Source of the DNA: Dyadobacter chenwenxiniae
Lineage (GTDB): Bacteria > Bacteroidota > Bacteroidia > Cytophagales > Spirosomataceae
Assembly: GCF_022869785.1 (NCBI RefSeq)
Contig: NZ_CP094997.1
Coordinates: forward strand, 3,162,001-3,226,000
DNA: 64,000 nucleotides
Direction: 5' to 3'
Both the position numbers and the translations under genes were made by a program. Each line of letters begins with the position of its first letter. The stretch's first letter is position 1. The notes under the pieces are model-generated. The model saw only the letters and a list, made by a program, of their open reading frames with translations. It searched no databases and was not told the origin of the DNA. Positions 42,256 through 50,913 of the stretch are shown here, one piece after another.

Positions 42256-43287
42256 TCAAATCCGCAGCGAACTCTCCCTTATAATCAACTCCGAAGGCAG
42301 CACAATGCTTTCATGTTTGAAATCCTCCGCACCATTCACCTGATTCAAAAACAGCCGGGATGCTTCCATGCCGATTTTTCGGCCTGGTCGGCTAACAGTG
42401 GTTAATGATGGAAATGTATATGCCGAAATAGGTGAGTTATCGAAACCGACCAAACCAACGTCCTGCGGAATGCGGAGCCCTTTATCCTTCACGACACGCA
42501 TGGCTCCTATTGCGACCTGGTCATTGACCCCAAAAATCGCATCCGGCGGAGTGGCCATTTCAAGAAGCCTTTTAGTCGGGACAATGGCGCTCTCTACCTT
42601 GAAATTCGTGTTGATAATAAATTCATCTTGAACCGCCATACCATACTTTTTGAGGCAATCCACATAACCTTTGAAACGCTGTTCGCTCACTGTCAAGCCG
42701 TTAGGACCTTTTAAATGTGCAATATTTTTATAGCCAATGTTGATTAAATGTTCTACGGCAGCAAAGGCTCCGTGGTAATCGTCGACGGTCGCGCGGCTGG
42801 TTTCGAAATCTTCATATTCACGATCTATGAAGATTAATGGGGTCTTTCTTTGAATTACACTTTCCAAATGTTCGTAATAGCCTGAATCATAAGTCTCTTG
42901 CGAAACGGATAGGAAGATGCCTTCGGTGCGGTTGGAAAGGAGTTTGGATAAATATTCTTTTTCCAATGCATAATTCTCATTGGTAACACAAATGTTGAGC
43001 GTATAACCCATCGGCTGCAATGCCTGATGAAGTCCTTCTATGACTGCGGTTTCGTAATAATTACTGATCGTAGGAACGACAACGCCCAGCGACGCCGTCT
43101 TTTTATTTAATAAGCTGAGCGACACTTCATTTCGCTGGTAACCGACCTCTCTCGCGTATTCCTGGATGTTTTTGCGGGTGTCTTCGTTGATCGCAGGATG
43201 GTCATTCAGGGCGCGGGAAACGGTGGATGGCGAGCATCGGAAGCGACGGGCAATGTCTTTAATTGTAACGGGACGGGAGGAATTCAT
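42256..43287 (-). CDS. LacI-family transcriptional regulator of the inositol/SusCD regulon
   Basis: 343 residues. The N-terminal HTH is at 6-50 ('TIKDIARRFRCSPSTVSRAL', hinge 'NEVSLSLLNKKTASLGVVVP'), followed by a periplasmic-binding-protein-like sensor (about 62-340; 'FIDREYEDFETSRATVDDYH', 'DAIFGVNDQVAIGAMRVVKD', 'VGLVGFDNSPISAYTFPSLT'). It diverges from iolB, and the shared spacer holds its probable operator at 43322; two more operators precede susC. The effector is probably an inositol-pathway intermediate; that is inference from position. Confidence 0.93.
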   Translation of the reverse strand: MNSSRPVTIKDIARRFRCSPSTVSRALNDHPAINEDTRKNIQEYAREVGYQRNEVSLSLLNKKTASLGVVVPTISNYYETAVIEGLHQALQPMGYTLNICVTNENYALEKEYLSKLLSNRTEGIFLSVSQETYDSGYYEHLESVIQRKTPLIFIDREYEDFETSRATVDDYHGAFAAVEHLINIGYKNIAHLKGPNGLTVSEQRFKGYVDCLKKYGMAVQDEFIINTNFKVESAIVPTKRLLEMATPPDAIFGVNDQVAIGAMRVVKDKGLRIPQDVGLVGFDNSPISAYTFPSLTTVSRPGRKIGMEASRLFLNQVNGAEDFKHESIVLPSELIIRESSLRI

Positions 43288-43321
43288 TTGTATGATTATA
43301 GCAATTAATTCTTTGAAATTT

Positions 43322-43362
43322 TTTCAAACGTTTGCATTCAATATAAACATATTTACATTTTG
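43322..43362 (+). promoter_or_regulatory. Probable iol promoter with overlapping LacI operator
   Basis: The operator 16-mer TTTCAAACGTTTGCAT lies at 43322-43337. Its inner TTTG (43331-43334) also serves as a Bacteroidota -33 element: after 19 bp comes TACATTTTG (43354-43362), close to the TAnnTTTG consensus of the -7 box. A bound repressor would block sigma binding. The site is 35 bp from the lacI start, so autoregulation is likely too. Confidence 0.72.
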
Positions 43363-43414
43363 TGTTTAATTTATACAACGCTATCATTGTGTACAAATGT
43401 AACGAATAACCACA

Positions 43415-44278
43415 ATGAGTGACCTGCTGATTAAACCTGCGCCTGACCAAAAGACCTATCATTCTCTCACAAGCGATCAAGCCGGTTGGACTTACCTGAA
43501 CTTCGAGGCTAAAATACTGGATGTAAACGAACAAATTTCAGGAAACACAGGCGAATACGAGTATTGCTTCGTTTTGCTGGGCGGGAACTTCAAAATGGAA
43601 TCGGCAGGACAGACCTGGGAAACCAGAAACGGTCGCAAGGATGTGTTCAGCGGGATTGGACATGCGATGTATTTGTCAAGAAATACAGACTATGTTTTAA
43701 CCGCACAGTCGCCTCAAACAGACATTGCGATTTGCTATGTAGCATCCGATGAAGATCATCCACCTCGCATGAAGCGCCCGGAGGAAGCAGCGATTGAATA
43801 TAGAGGCGGTGATAATGCAAACCGCCAGATTAACAGCCTTTTAGAGCCTGGTTTTGATTGTCATAAAATTGTATGCGTAGAAGTTTACACGCCTTCGGGA
43901 AATTGGAGCTCATTTCCTGCGCATAAACACGACGTGCGTACGGAAGATGAAAACGGCAATTTGATTGAGGCTAATCTGGAGGAAATATATTTTTACAAAA
44001 TCGACAAACCGCAGGGATATGCGATCCAGCAGGTTTACACAGCGGACAGATCGCTGGATGAAATTGTCAGGGTGCATCATAATGAGGCTGTGCTGGTTCC
44101 AAAAGGTTATCATCCCGTGGTTGCCGGGCATGGCTACAATGTTTACTATCTCAATTTCCTGGCCGGCAGCGACCAATCCCTGGCCAACACATCCGACCCT
44201 GATCATGACTGGATTTACGGAACCTGGAAAGGCTCCGATCCCAGGTTGCCGATTGTAACGGCGGAGATGAATGGATAA
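43415..44278 (+). CDS. iolB: 5-deoxy-glucuronate isomerase
   Basis: 287 residues, a KduI/IolB bicupin. Recognisable segments are 'GEYEYCFVLLGGNFKMES', 'GIGHAMYLSRNTDYVLTAQS', 'CVEVYTPSGNWSSFPAHKHD' (metal-ligand His cluster), 'EEIYFYKIDKPQGYAIQQVY' and 'NEAVLVPKGYHPVVAGHGYN' with 'VYYLNFLAG'. It converts 5-deoxy-glucuronate to 5-dehydro-2-deoxy-gluconate. It is the first gene of the operon, 52 bp after the -7 element. Confidence 0.95.
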   Translation: MSDLLIKPAPDQKTYHSLTSDQAGWTYLNFEAKILDVNEQISGNTGEYEYCFVLLGGNFKMESAGQTWETRNGRKDVFSGIGHAMYLSRNTDYVLTAQSPQTDIAICYVASDEDHPPRMKRPEEAAIEYRGGDNANRQINSLLEPGFDCHKIVCVEVYTPSGNWSSFPAHKHDVRTEDENGNLIEANLEEIYFYKIDKPQGYAIQQVYTADRSLDEIVRVHHNEAVLVPKGYHPVVAGHGYNVYYLNFLAGSDQSLANTSDPDHDWIYGTWKGSDPRLPIVTAEMNG

Positions 44279-44453
44279 GAGCGGTCGGCTTTCGGCGGTC
44301 GGCTGTCAGCTATAAACCTTATGCTGTAAGCTTTAAGCCCTATTGTGTAAGCTTTGGCAAGCTTCTGAATAATAATGAATTAAACAAAAATGTATACAGC
44401 TTATAGCCTATAGCTGACGGCCGAGAGCCGAGAGCCGAAATCCAAACTTCCCT
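44279..44453. repeat. Period-7 repeat element in the iolB-iolC spacer
   Basis: The left side reads as heptads TCGGCTT, TCGGCGG, TCGGCTG, TCAGCTA (44285-44312); the right side as TAGCTGA, CGGCCGA, GAGCCGA, GAGCCGA (44411-44438), nearly the reverse complement. Between them are TGTAAGC/TTTAAGC units. The whole is an imperfect inverted repeat of about 155 bp with AT-rich middle. No ORF lies in it. Confidence 0.8.
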
Positions 44454-45461
44454 ATGAAAAAATACGACCTCCTGACCCTCGGCCGCTCGTCTATAGACTT
44501 GTATTCGGCCAATGTGGGCAGCCCTTTTGAAAAAATTGAGGCATTTAATGCTTTTGTGGGCGGTTGTCCGCTCAATATCGCCACCGGCGCACGCCGACTT
44601 GGCTTGGAAACTGCGATTCTGACGGGAATTGGCAATGATCAGGTAGGGAATTTTATCAAACATTTCCTGAATCAGGAAGGCATCATTACAGATTGGGTGC
44701 CAACGATTGAAGGCACCAGAAGCTCTGCGGTTGTGCTGGGCATTGAGCCGCCCGATCGCTTTCCCCTCGTTTATTATCGTGAAAATTGCGCGGACATTAA
44801 TCTGAACATCGATCACGTTGACGCCATTCCGTTCGGAGATTTTAAAGCCGCCGCATTTTCCGGAACCGCATTCAGCAAAGATCCGAGCCGCACTGCGATG
44901 TTCTATGCTTTGGAATTGGCCAAGAAAAACAATGTAACCCGGTTGCTGGACATTGATTTCCGGGCAGATCAATGGTTTGATCCGCGGGCGTTTGGCGTCA
45001 CAATCCGTGCGGCATTGGGCAGTTTCAACATTGTGGTGGGGACGGAGGAAGAAATTCTGGCCACATTCCTGACAGACAAAGAACAGCTCCTGATCAAGCA
45101 TCAGCAAATCTCCGCTCCTGAAATACGTGGTAACATTGAAAATGCAATCCAGGAAATCATGCTTTCGGGTGTGGAAACATTGGTTGTGAAGCGGGGAAAA
45201 GATGGCGCTTCCATTTTTCAGCCTGGTAAAGAGGAGGTTAAGGTGCCTGGTTTCCCTGTGGAAGTGCTAAATGTGCTTGGCGCAGGTGATGCGTTTTGTG
45301 CCGGATTCTCTTTTGGATTGCTGAGCGGCTGGGATTTGTATCAAAGCGTGAGAATGGGTAATGCCTGCGGTGCGATCATTGTCACCAGAGAAGGCTGCGC
45401 CAATTTTATGCCGACAAGATCCGAGGTGGATGCATTTGTTGCTGGCTACGGCGGATTGTAG
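44454..45461 (+). CDS. iolC: 5-dehydro-2-deoxygluconokinase
   Basis: 335 residues, PfkB sugar-kinase fold. 'LTLGRSSIDLYSANVGSPFE', 'FVGGCPLNIATGARRLGLET' and 'AILTGIGNDQVGNFIKHFL' are typical of IolC; the C-terminal signature 'NVLGAGDAFCAGFSFGLLSG' carries the catalytic Asp. It phosphorylates 5-dehydro-2-deoxy-gluconate at O6 with ATP. The stop codon abuts hairpin copy C. Confidence 0.95.
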   Translation: MKKYDLLTLGRSSIDLYSANVGSPFEKIEAFNAFVGGCPLNIATGARRLGLETAILTGIGNDQVGNFIKHFLNQEGIITDWVPTIEGTRSSAVVLGIEPPDRFPLVYYRENCADINLNIDHVDAIPFGDFKAAAFSGTAFSKDPSRTAMFYALELAKKNNVTRLLDIDFRADQWFDPRAFGVTIRAALGSFNIVVGTEEEILATFLTDKEQLLIKHQQISAPEIRGNIENAIQEIMLSGVETLVVKRGKDGASIFQPGKEEVKVPGFPVEVLNVLGAGDAFCAGFSFGLLSGWDLYQSVRMGNACGAIIVTREGCANFMPTRSEVDAFVAGYGGL

Positions 45462-45494
45462 AGACTTGCTAAGTCTTGAAGACTTAGCAAGTCT
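45462..45494. repeat. 33-nt covarying hairpin repeat, copy C
   Basis: Perfect inverted repeat with left arm AGACTTGCTAAGTC around TTGAA, starting at the base after the iolC stop codon. No T run follows, and downstream genes belong to the same pathway, so it is not a plain terminator. Confidence 0.85.
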
Positions 45495-45527
45495 CTAGTC
45501 AAACTTTTGAATTATAATCAAATACAA

Positions 45528-46994
45528 ATGGAAAAATTACAAAATTACATCAATGGACAGTGGGTGGACAGCCATTCGGATCATTTCGAGAATGTGCTGA
45601 ATCCTGCCAGCCAGGAAGTGCTTGCACAAGTGCCTTATGGCAATGCAAGGGACGTTGCAGATGCTGCGGAAGCTGCGGTAAAAGGATTCCAGGAATGGAG
45701 AAGCACGCCTGTTTCGAAGCGCGTTCAATATTTATTTAAACTAAAAACCCTGCTGGAAGATAATACGGACGACATTGCAAGAACAATTGTGCTGGAATCC
45801 GGCAAAACATTCATCGAAGCCAAAGCAGAAATGGTGCGTGCGATCGAGAATGTGGAGAATGCTTGTGGAATGCCAGCGATGATGCAAGGCGAGTTTTCGG
45901 AGGACATTGCCAAAGGAATTGACGAATACATGATCCGTCAGCCGCTGGGCGTTTGCGCTTGCATTGCGCCCTTCAACTTTCCAGGAATGATCACATTCTG
46001 GTTCCTTCCTTACGCGCTGGCTTGCGGGAACAGCTACATCATTAAGCCGTCTGAAAAAGTGCCATTAACGATGACTAAAATCGTGGCCCTGATGGAACAA
46101 TTGGATTTACCGAAAGGCGTGCTCAATCTTGTTCAAGGAGCGCGCGAAGTGGTGGATGGGATCCTGGAACATCCTGCTATTAAAGGGATTAGCTTCGTTG
46201 GATCATCCAATGTTGCCAAATATGTGTATTCCAAAGGCGCTGCGAACGGAAAACGCGTGCAGGCACAAGGCGGTGCTAAAAATCCGGTGATCGTTTTGCC
46301 GGATGCCGACATTGAAATGACTTCTCAAATCGTGATCGACAGCGTTTACGGCTGTGCCGGACAGCGCTGTTTGGCTGCTTCGACCATCATCACAGTCGGT
46401 GAGCATAAGGACATTACGGAAAGTCTGGTTGAATCTGCGAAGAACAGAAAAACCGGTTTCGGACTTGATAGCGACGTGCAAATGGGCCCGGTGATCACGG
46501 CTGAAAGCAAATCAAGAGTTCAAACATTGATCGACAAAGGATTAAGCGAAGGCGGACGGCTACTCGTAGATGGCCGCAATGCGCAAGTGAATGGTTATGA
46601 GCAAGGTAACTTCATTAATCCAACCATTATTGAAGACATCCCGCTGGATGGTGAACTTGCTACAACTGAAATTTTCGGTCCCGTTTTGAGCCTGGTTCAC
46701 ATTAACACCATCGACGAAGCGATCCGCTTTATCAATGCGGGCAAATACGGAAATATGGCGTGCATATTCACCAGCAGCGGCTCCAATGCAAGAAAATTCC
46801 GCCACGAAGCAGAAGCCGGAAACATTGGTATCAACATCGGCGTAGCCGCCCCTGTTGCCCAATTCCCCTTCTCAGGCTGGAAAGAAAGCTTTTACGGCGA
46901 TTTACACGGACAAGGAAAACACGCAGTAGAATTCTTCACGCAAACAAAAGTCGTGATCGAGCGCTGGCTGAAAGAGTGGAACAGGAAGTTTTAA
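45528..46994 (+). CDS. iolA: CoA-acylating methylmalonate/malonate-semialdehyde dehydrogenase
   Basis: 488 residues from ATG 45528 (MEKLQNYINGQWVDSHSDHF); a TTG at 45507 is ignored. It has the ALDH fold of the MMSDH subgroup: 'CACIAPFNFPGMITFWFLPY', 'GISFVGSSNVAKYVYSKGAA', 'AQGGAKNPVIVLPDAD' and the catalytic Cys in 'SVYGCAGQRCLAAST'. It converts malonate semialdehyde with CoA and NAD+ to acetyl-CoA, CO2 and NADH, the last step of the pathway. Confidence 0.94.
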   Translation: MEKLQNYINGQWVDSHSDHFENVLNPASQEVLAQVPYGNARDVADAAEAAVKGFQEWRSTPVSKRVQYLFKLKTLLEDNTDDIARTIVLESGKTFIEAKAEMVRAIENVENACGMPAMMQGEFSEDIAKGIDEYMIRQPLGVCACIAPFNFPGMITFWFLPYALACGNSYIIKPSEKVPLTMTKIVALMEQLDLPKGVLNLVQGAREVVDGILEHPAIKGISFVGSSNVAKYVYSKGAANGKRVQAQGGAKNPVIVLPDADIEMTSQIVIDSVYGCAGQRCLAASTIITVGEHKDITESLVESAKNRKTGFGLDSDVQMGPVITAESKSRVQTLIDKGLSEGGRLLVDGRNAQVNGYEQGNFINPTIIEDIPLDGELATTEIFGPVLSLVHINTIDEAIRFINAGKYGNMACIFTSSGSNARKFRHEAEAGNIGINIGVAAPVAQFPFSGWKESFYGDLHGQGKHAVEFFTQTKVVIERWLKEWNRKF

Positions 46995-47095
46995 GCACAA
47001 TCGGCCATCGGCTTTCGGCTATCGGCTATCGGCAGTTAAAAAAACGAAAGCCGACAGCCGAAGTAAATAAATAAACTATTTATCCAACAAGAAAA
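46995..47095. repeat. Period-7 repeat element in the iolA-iolG spacer
   Basis: Heptads TCGGCCA, TCGGCTT, TCGGCTA, TCGGCTA, TCGGCAG run from 47001 to 47035. After an A-rich loop, CGAAAGCCGACAGCCGA (47045-47061) is the inverted counterpart, so the region can fold into a hairpin. Confidence 0.8.
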
Positions 47096-48124
47096 ATGAC
47101 AAAAAAATTAAAGACCGGGGTTATCGGCCTGGGTCGGATTGGGCAGATTCACCTGAGTAACCTGGTTCATCACATGCCTGACGCTGAGGTAATTATTGCT
47201 TCTGACGTGTCGCTTGTTTCGCATGAATTCGCGCGCAGTCTGGGCGTCGCCGAGGTGACAACCGACGCTTACGACGTGATTAATCATCCTGATGTAGAGG
47301 CGGTTATCATTTGCTCCCCCACTCCATTCCACGTTCCTTACACAGTTGCAGCGGCTGAAAAAGGGAAGCATGTGTTTTGTGAAAAACCTTTGGATGTGAC
47401 ATTGGAAGCCATCCAAGCTGCCGAAAAAGCTGTTACAGACAACAATGTGAAATTAATGCTAGGCTTCAACCGCCGTTTTGACGCTAATTTCAGCAATGTT
47501 CGCAACCTGGTGGAAGCCAACAAAATCGGTGATCCGCACATCCTGCGTATTACGAGCCGTGACCCTGCGCCTCCGCCTGTGGAATATCTGAAAATTTCAG
47601 GCGGCATTTTCCTGGACATGTCCATTCACGATTTCGATATGGCGCGTTACATTGTCGGCAGCGAGGTGAAAGAGGTTTTTGTAAAAGGCGATGCGCTTAT
47701 TCATCCGGAGATCAAGGAATTCGGGGATATAGACACAGCCGTTATCGTGCTAACCTTTGAGAATGGAGCGATTGGCGTCATTGACAACAGCAGAAAAGCA
47801 GTTTACGGTTATGACCAGCGTCTTGAAATTTTTGGCTCAAAAGGTATGGCGAAGGCTGAAAATAACACTTCGGACACGTTAGTGCATTTCGACAGCAATG
47901 GCGGACATATTTCGCTGCCGCTGCATTTCTTCTTGGAAAGATACGAAACTGCCTATCGCGTTTGCCTTAAATCGTTCATTGACTGCGTGTTGCAAGACAA
48001 ACCGTCGCCGGTTGATGCGCATGATGGATTAATGGCCACCGCAATTGGCATCGCTGCCATGAAATCGCTGACAGAAGGCCGCAGCGTAAGAATGGATGAG
48101 GTTTTGCAGTATGCGGCGGTTTAA
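47096..48124 (+). CDS. iolG: Inositol 2-dehydrogenase (Gfo/Idh/MocA family)
   Basis: 342 residues. NAD-binding motif 'GLGRIGQIHLSNLVH' at 11-25, 'CEKPLD' with Lys97 of the EKP motif, and the active-site 'LDMSIHDFDMARY' with Asp174 and His178. These match the catalytic Lys-Asp-His set known from Bacillus IolG. It oxidises myo-inositol to scyllo-inosose with NAD+, the entry step. It lies 52 bp before the symporter gene. Confidence 0.93.
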   Translation: MTKKLKTGVIGLGRIGQIHLSNLVHHMPDAEVIIASDVSLVSHEFARSLGVAEVTTDAYDVINHPDVEAVIICSPTPFHVPYTVAAAEKGKHVFCEKPLDVTLEAIQAAEKAVTDNNVKLMLGFNRRFDANFSNVRNLVEANKIGDPHILRITSRDPAPPPVEYLKISGGIFLDMSIHDFDMARYIVGSEVKEVFVKGDALIHPEIKEFGDIDTAVIVLTFENGAIGVIDNSRKAVYGYDQRLEIFGSKGMAKAENNTSDTLVHFDSNGGHISLPLHFFLERYETAYRVCLKSFIDCVLQDKPSPVDAHDGLMATAIGIAAMKSLTEGRSVRMDEVLQYAAV

Positions 48125-48176
48125 GTTAATTCGTATAGAAAAATCGAAAGCCAAATTTACCTAACCCTTTACCCGA

Positions 48177-49790
48177 ATGTCCAATACCGGTTTGCAATCG
48201 CTGGATTATGTTGTTTTCTTTATTTATTTGATAGGCGTATCTGCTTATGGTTATTGGATTTACAAGAAGAAGAGTTCGAAGGAAGTCAGCTCGACGGATT
48301 ACTTCTTAGCAGAAGGATCATTGACATTCTGGGCCATTGGCGCGTCCATTATTGCTTCCAACATTTCGGCTGAGCACTTTATAGGCATGTCAGGTTCCGG
48401 TTTTGCGATTGGTTTGGCGATTTCTTCCTATGAATGGATGGCGGCGGCTTCGCTAATTGTGGTTGCACTTTTTATCCTGCCGGTTTATCTCAAAAACAAA
48501 ATTTACACAATGCCGCAGTTTCTGCGGGAACGGTATAATCCTACGGTGGCAACGATCATGGCCGTTTTCTGGCTGCTGCTCTATGTTTTCGTCAACCTTA
48601 CTTCCATCCTTTATCTCGGCGCGCTTGCATTGGAAGTAACTGCTGGTCTGGACTTTACATGGGGAATTATAGGTTTGGGCATTTTTGCTGTCGTGATTAC
48701 GATTGGTGGCATGAAAGTGATCGGTTATACGGACGTTGTGCAGGTTATTGTGCTGGTTTTGGGCGGGTTAGCGACAACTTATCTGGCTTTGGATCTGGTT
48801 TCAACACATTTCAACCGGCCAGGCATTTTTAATGCATTGAGTTTGCTGAAAGAACAGGCAGACTCACATTTCCATATGATTTTACCCAAAGAAAACCCTT
48901 TTTACAAAGATCTGCCGGGACTTTCCGTGATTATTGGTGCCATGTGGATCAACAACCTGGCTTATTTTGGTTGCAATCAGTACATTATCCAAAGAAGTTT
49001 GGGGGCGGATTTAAAAACGGCCAGGAAGGGGATTCTCTTCGCTGCTGTGCTGAAATTGCTTATTCCAATCATTGTCGTTATTCCGGGAATTGCCGCTTAT
49101 GTTTTATACCAAAATGGCATGTTTCAAAAGGAAATGCTGGATGGTGTGGGCGCTGTAAAACCAGATCATGCGTATCCTGTTTTGCTTAATTTACTCCCCG
49201 GCGGATTAAAGGGAATGGCCTTTGCAGCATTAACAGCGGCGATTGTGGCTTCCCTCGCCGGAAAGGCAAACAGCATTTCGACGATTTTCACGCTGGATAT
49301 TTACAAACAATACATTAACCCGAATGCTAGCGAAAAGCAATTGGTGCGGATGGGCCGCTACACGATTTATTTCGCTATGGCGATCGGCGTCATCATCGCG
49401 CCGCAGCTTCGTGCGCTCGACCAGGCTTACCAGTTCATTCAGGAATACAGCAGCTTTATCACGCCGGGCGTTTTCGCGATTTTTATCTTGGGAATGTTCT
49501 GGAAAAGAACCACTTCCGCGGCAGCGCTTACGGCTGCATTGCTAACGATTCCGCTTTCGACCGCAGGCAAATTTCTGGCTCCTGAAATCCCGTTCCTGGA
49601 TCGGATGGGCATCATCTTCCTGATCCTTTGCGCCGTAATCGTCATCATGACATTGGCTGATCCGAAAAGCAAGCACAATCCGAAAGGCCTGGAAATTGAC
49701 CGGACGATGTTCGAGCCAGGCAGAAGCTTTGTGGTAGGCTCTATTGTGATCTGTGGCGTTATTGCGGCATTGTATACGGTGTTTTGGTAG
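48177..49790 (+). CDS. Sodium:solute symporter (SSS family), probable inositol transporter
   Basis: 537 residues with about fourteen membrane segments. SSS markers: 'SSTDYFLAEGSLTFWAIGAS', 'IIASNISAEHFIGMSGSGFA', 'KIYTMPQFLRERYNPTVATI' and 'YIIQRSLGADLKTARKGILF', and 'ASLAGKANSISTIFTLDIYK' with the Na+-site serines. It is close to SglT/SMIT-type sugar and inositol carriers. Its place inside the operon, between iolG and iolJ, makes myo-inositol the likely cargo across the inner membrane, coupled to Na+. Confidence 0.9.
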   Translation: MSNTGLQSLDYVVFFIYLIGVSAYGYWIYKKKSSKEVSSTDYFLAEGSLTFWAIGASIIASNISAEHFIGMSGSGFAIGLAISSYEWMAAASLIVVALFILPVYLKNKIYTMPQFLRERYNPTVATIMAVFWLLLYVFVNLTSILYLGALALEVTAGLDFTWGIIGLGIFAVVITIGGMKVIGYTDVVQVIVLVLGGLATTYLALDLVSTHFNRPGIFNALSLLKEQADSHFHMILPKENPFYKDLPGLSVIIGAMWINNLAYFGCNQYIIQRSLGADLKTARKGILFAAVLKLLIPIIVVIPGIAAYVLYQNGMFQKEMLDGVGAVKPDHAYPVLLNLLPGGLKGMAFAALTAAIVASLAGKANSISTIFTLDIYKQYINPNASEKQLVRMGRYTIYFAMAIGVIIAPQLRALDQAYQFIQEYSSFITPGVFAIFILGMFWKRTTSAAALTAALLTIPLSTAGKFLAPEIPFLDRMGIIFLILCAVIVIMTLADPKSKHNPKGLEIDRTMFEPGRSFVVGSIVICGVIAALYTVFW

Positions 49791-49937
49791 AGCTTTCGGC
49801 GGTCAGCTTTCGGCTTTCGGTAATCGATGGTCAATGGGTTTAAGATTAAAGAATTTTATACATAGTAATTAATTGCTGACGGCTGACGGCTGACGGCTGA
49901 CTGCCGAAAGCCGATAGCCAATATCTGATAGCCAAAA
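49791..49937. repeat. Period-7 repeat element in the symporter-iolJ spacer
   Basis: Left heptads AGCTTTC, GGCGGTC, AGCTTTC, GGCTTTC, GGTAATC fill 49791-49825. Right heptads GCTGACG (three times), GCTGACT, GCCGAAA, GCCGATA fill 49875-49916. The two sides are roughly reverse complements around an AT-rich centre. Confidence 0.8.
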
Positions 49938-50888
49938 ATGCTCCTTACCACCAAACAACTTTTCGAAAAATGCTATGGTCGCTATGCGATCCCTGCGGTG
50001 AATGTGTTTTTTATGGAAGAAATACATGGCCTGTTTGCGGCGGCACAGGAAGCAAATGCGCCCTTTATTGTACAGACAACACCTTTTGCGAGAGATTATG
50101 CGCATCCGGAAATGCTGCTGTCCATGATTAATGCTGCGGCAAAAATTTATCCTAATGTGACTTTCGCCATTCACATGGATCACGGTTTTGAAGAGCACAT
50201 TTTTGCAGCAATCGAAAAAGGCGGTTATACATCCGTAATGATCGATGCATCGCATGACGATTTTGACGAAAATGTGGCCAGGACCAAAGAAGTCGTTCGC
50301 CGTGCCCACGCAGAAAACATCAGCGTGGAAGCTGAATTGGGCGTTTTGGCTGGTGTTGAAGACGATCTGACTGTGGATGCAGCGCATTCATTTTATACCA
50401 ATCCGCAGCAGGTCGAGGATTTTGTAAAAGCGACGGATTGCGACAGTCTGGCCATTGCGGTCGGGACGAGCCATGGGGCTTATAAGTTTTCGGGTGGGCA
50501 GGGTTTGCAGTTTCATATTTTGAAAGAAATTCAGGAACTGCTTCCGGGCTTTCCATTGGTGCTGCACGGCGGTTCTAATGTGATTCCCGAAGTTGTAGAG
50601 AGGATCAATGCGGCTGGTGGTAACCTGAAAACGGATGCCAAAGGCGTTCAGGAAGAGGAAATAAGGAAAGCGATTCCGTTGGGTGTTTGCAAGATCAACA
50701 TTGCGACCGATACGCGGCTGCTCTGGACGATGGTAAACCGCGAATTTTTCCGTGACCGGCCTGATGAATTTGCACCGACCACGCCTGGTAAAATCTTTAT
50801 GGAAGAGTATAAAAAATTTATGCTGAAAAAATTCGACTTGTTCGGTTGCACGAATAAAGCGGGCGATTTCGGCTTGGTTAACGCCTGA
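49938..50888 (+). CDS. iolJ: 6-phospho-5-dehydro-2-deoxy-D-gluconate aldolase (class II FBA family)
   Basis: 316 residues. Class II aldolase metal and substrate motifs: 'FAIHMDHGFEEHIFAAIEKG', 'YTSVMIDASHDDFDENVART', 'ISVEAELGVLAGVEDDLTVD', 'LAIAVGTSHGAYKF', 'PLVLHGGSNVIPEVVERINA' and 'GVCKINIATDTRLLWTMVNR'. In this operon it should split the kinase product into DHAP and malonate semialdehyde. A role as a general fructose-bisphosphate aldolase is the alternative, but the neighbours argue for IolJ. Confidence 0.9.
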   Translation: MLLTTKQLFEKCYGRYAIPAVNVFFMEEIHGLFAAAQEANAPFIVQTTPFARDYAHPEMLLSMINAAAKIYPNVTFAIHMDHGFEEHIFAAIEKGGYTSVMIDASHDDFDENVARTKEVVRRAHAENISVEAELGVLAGVEDDLTVDAAHSFYTNPQQVEDFVKATDCDSLAIAVGTSHGAYKFSGGQGLQFHILKEIQELLPGFPLVLHGGSNVIPEVVERINAAGGNLKTDAKGVQEEEIRKAIPLGVCKINIATDTRLLWTMVNREFFRDRPDEFAPTTPGKIFMEEYKKFMLKKFDLFGCTNKAGDFGLVNA

Positions 50889-50913
50889 TATTTCAAGCAA
50901 AATCATTAACAAC

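Noticed and set aside
44340..45107. 255-codon antisense frame over iolC
   Set aside because: iolC has full family motifs; the antisense frame has none and starts inside the repeat spacer.
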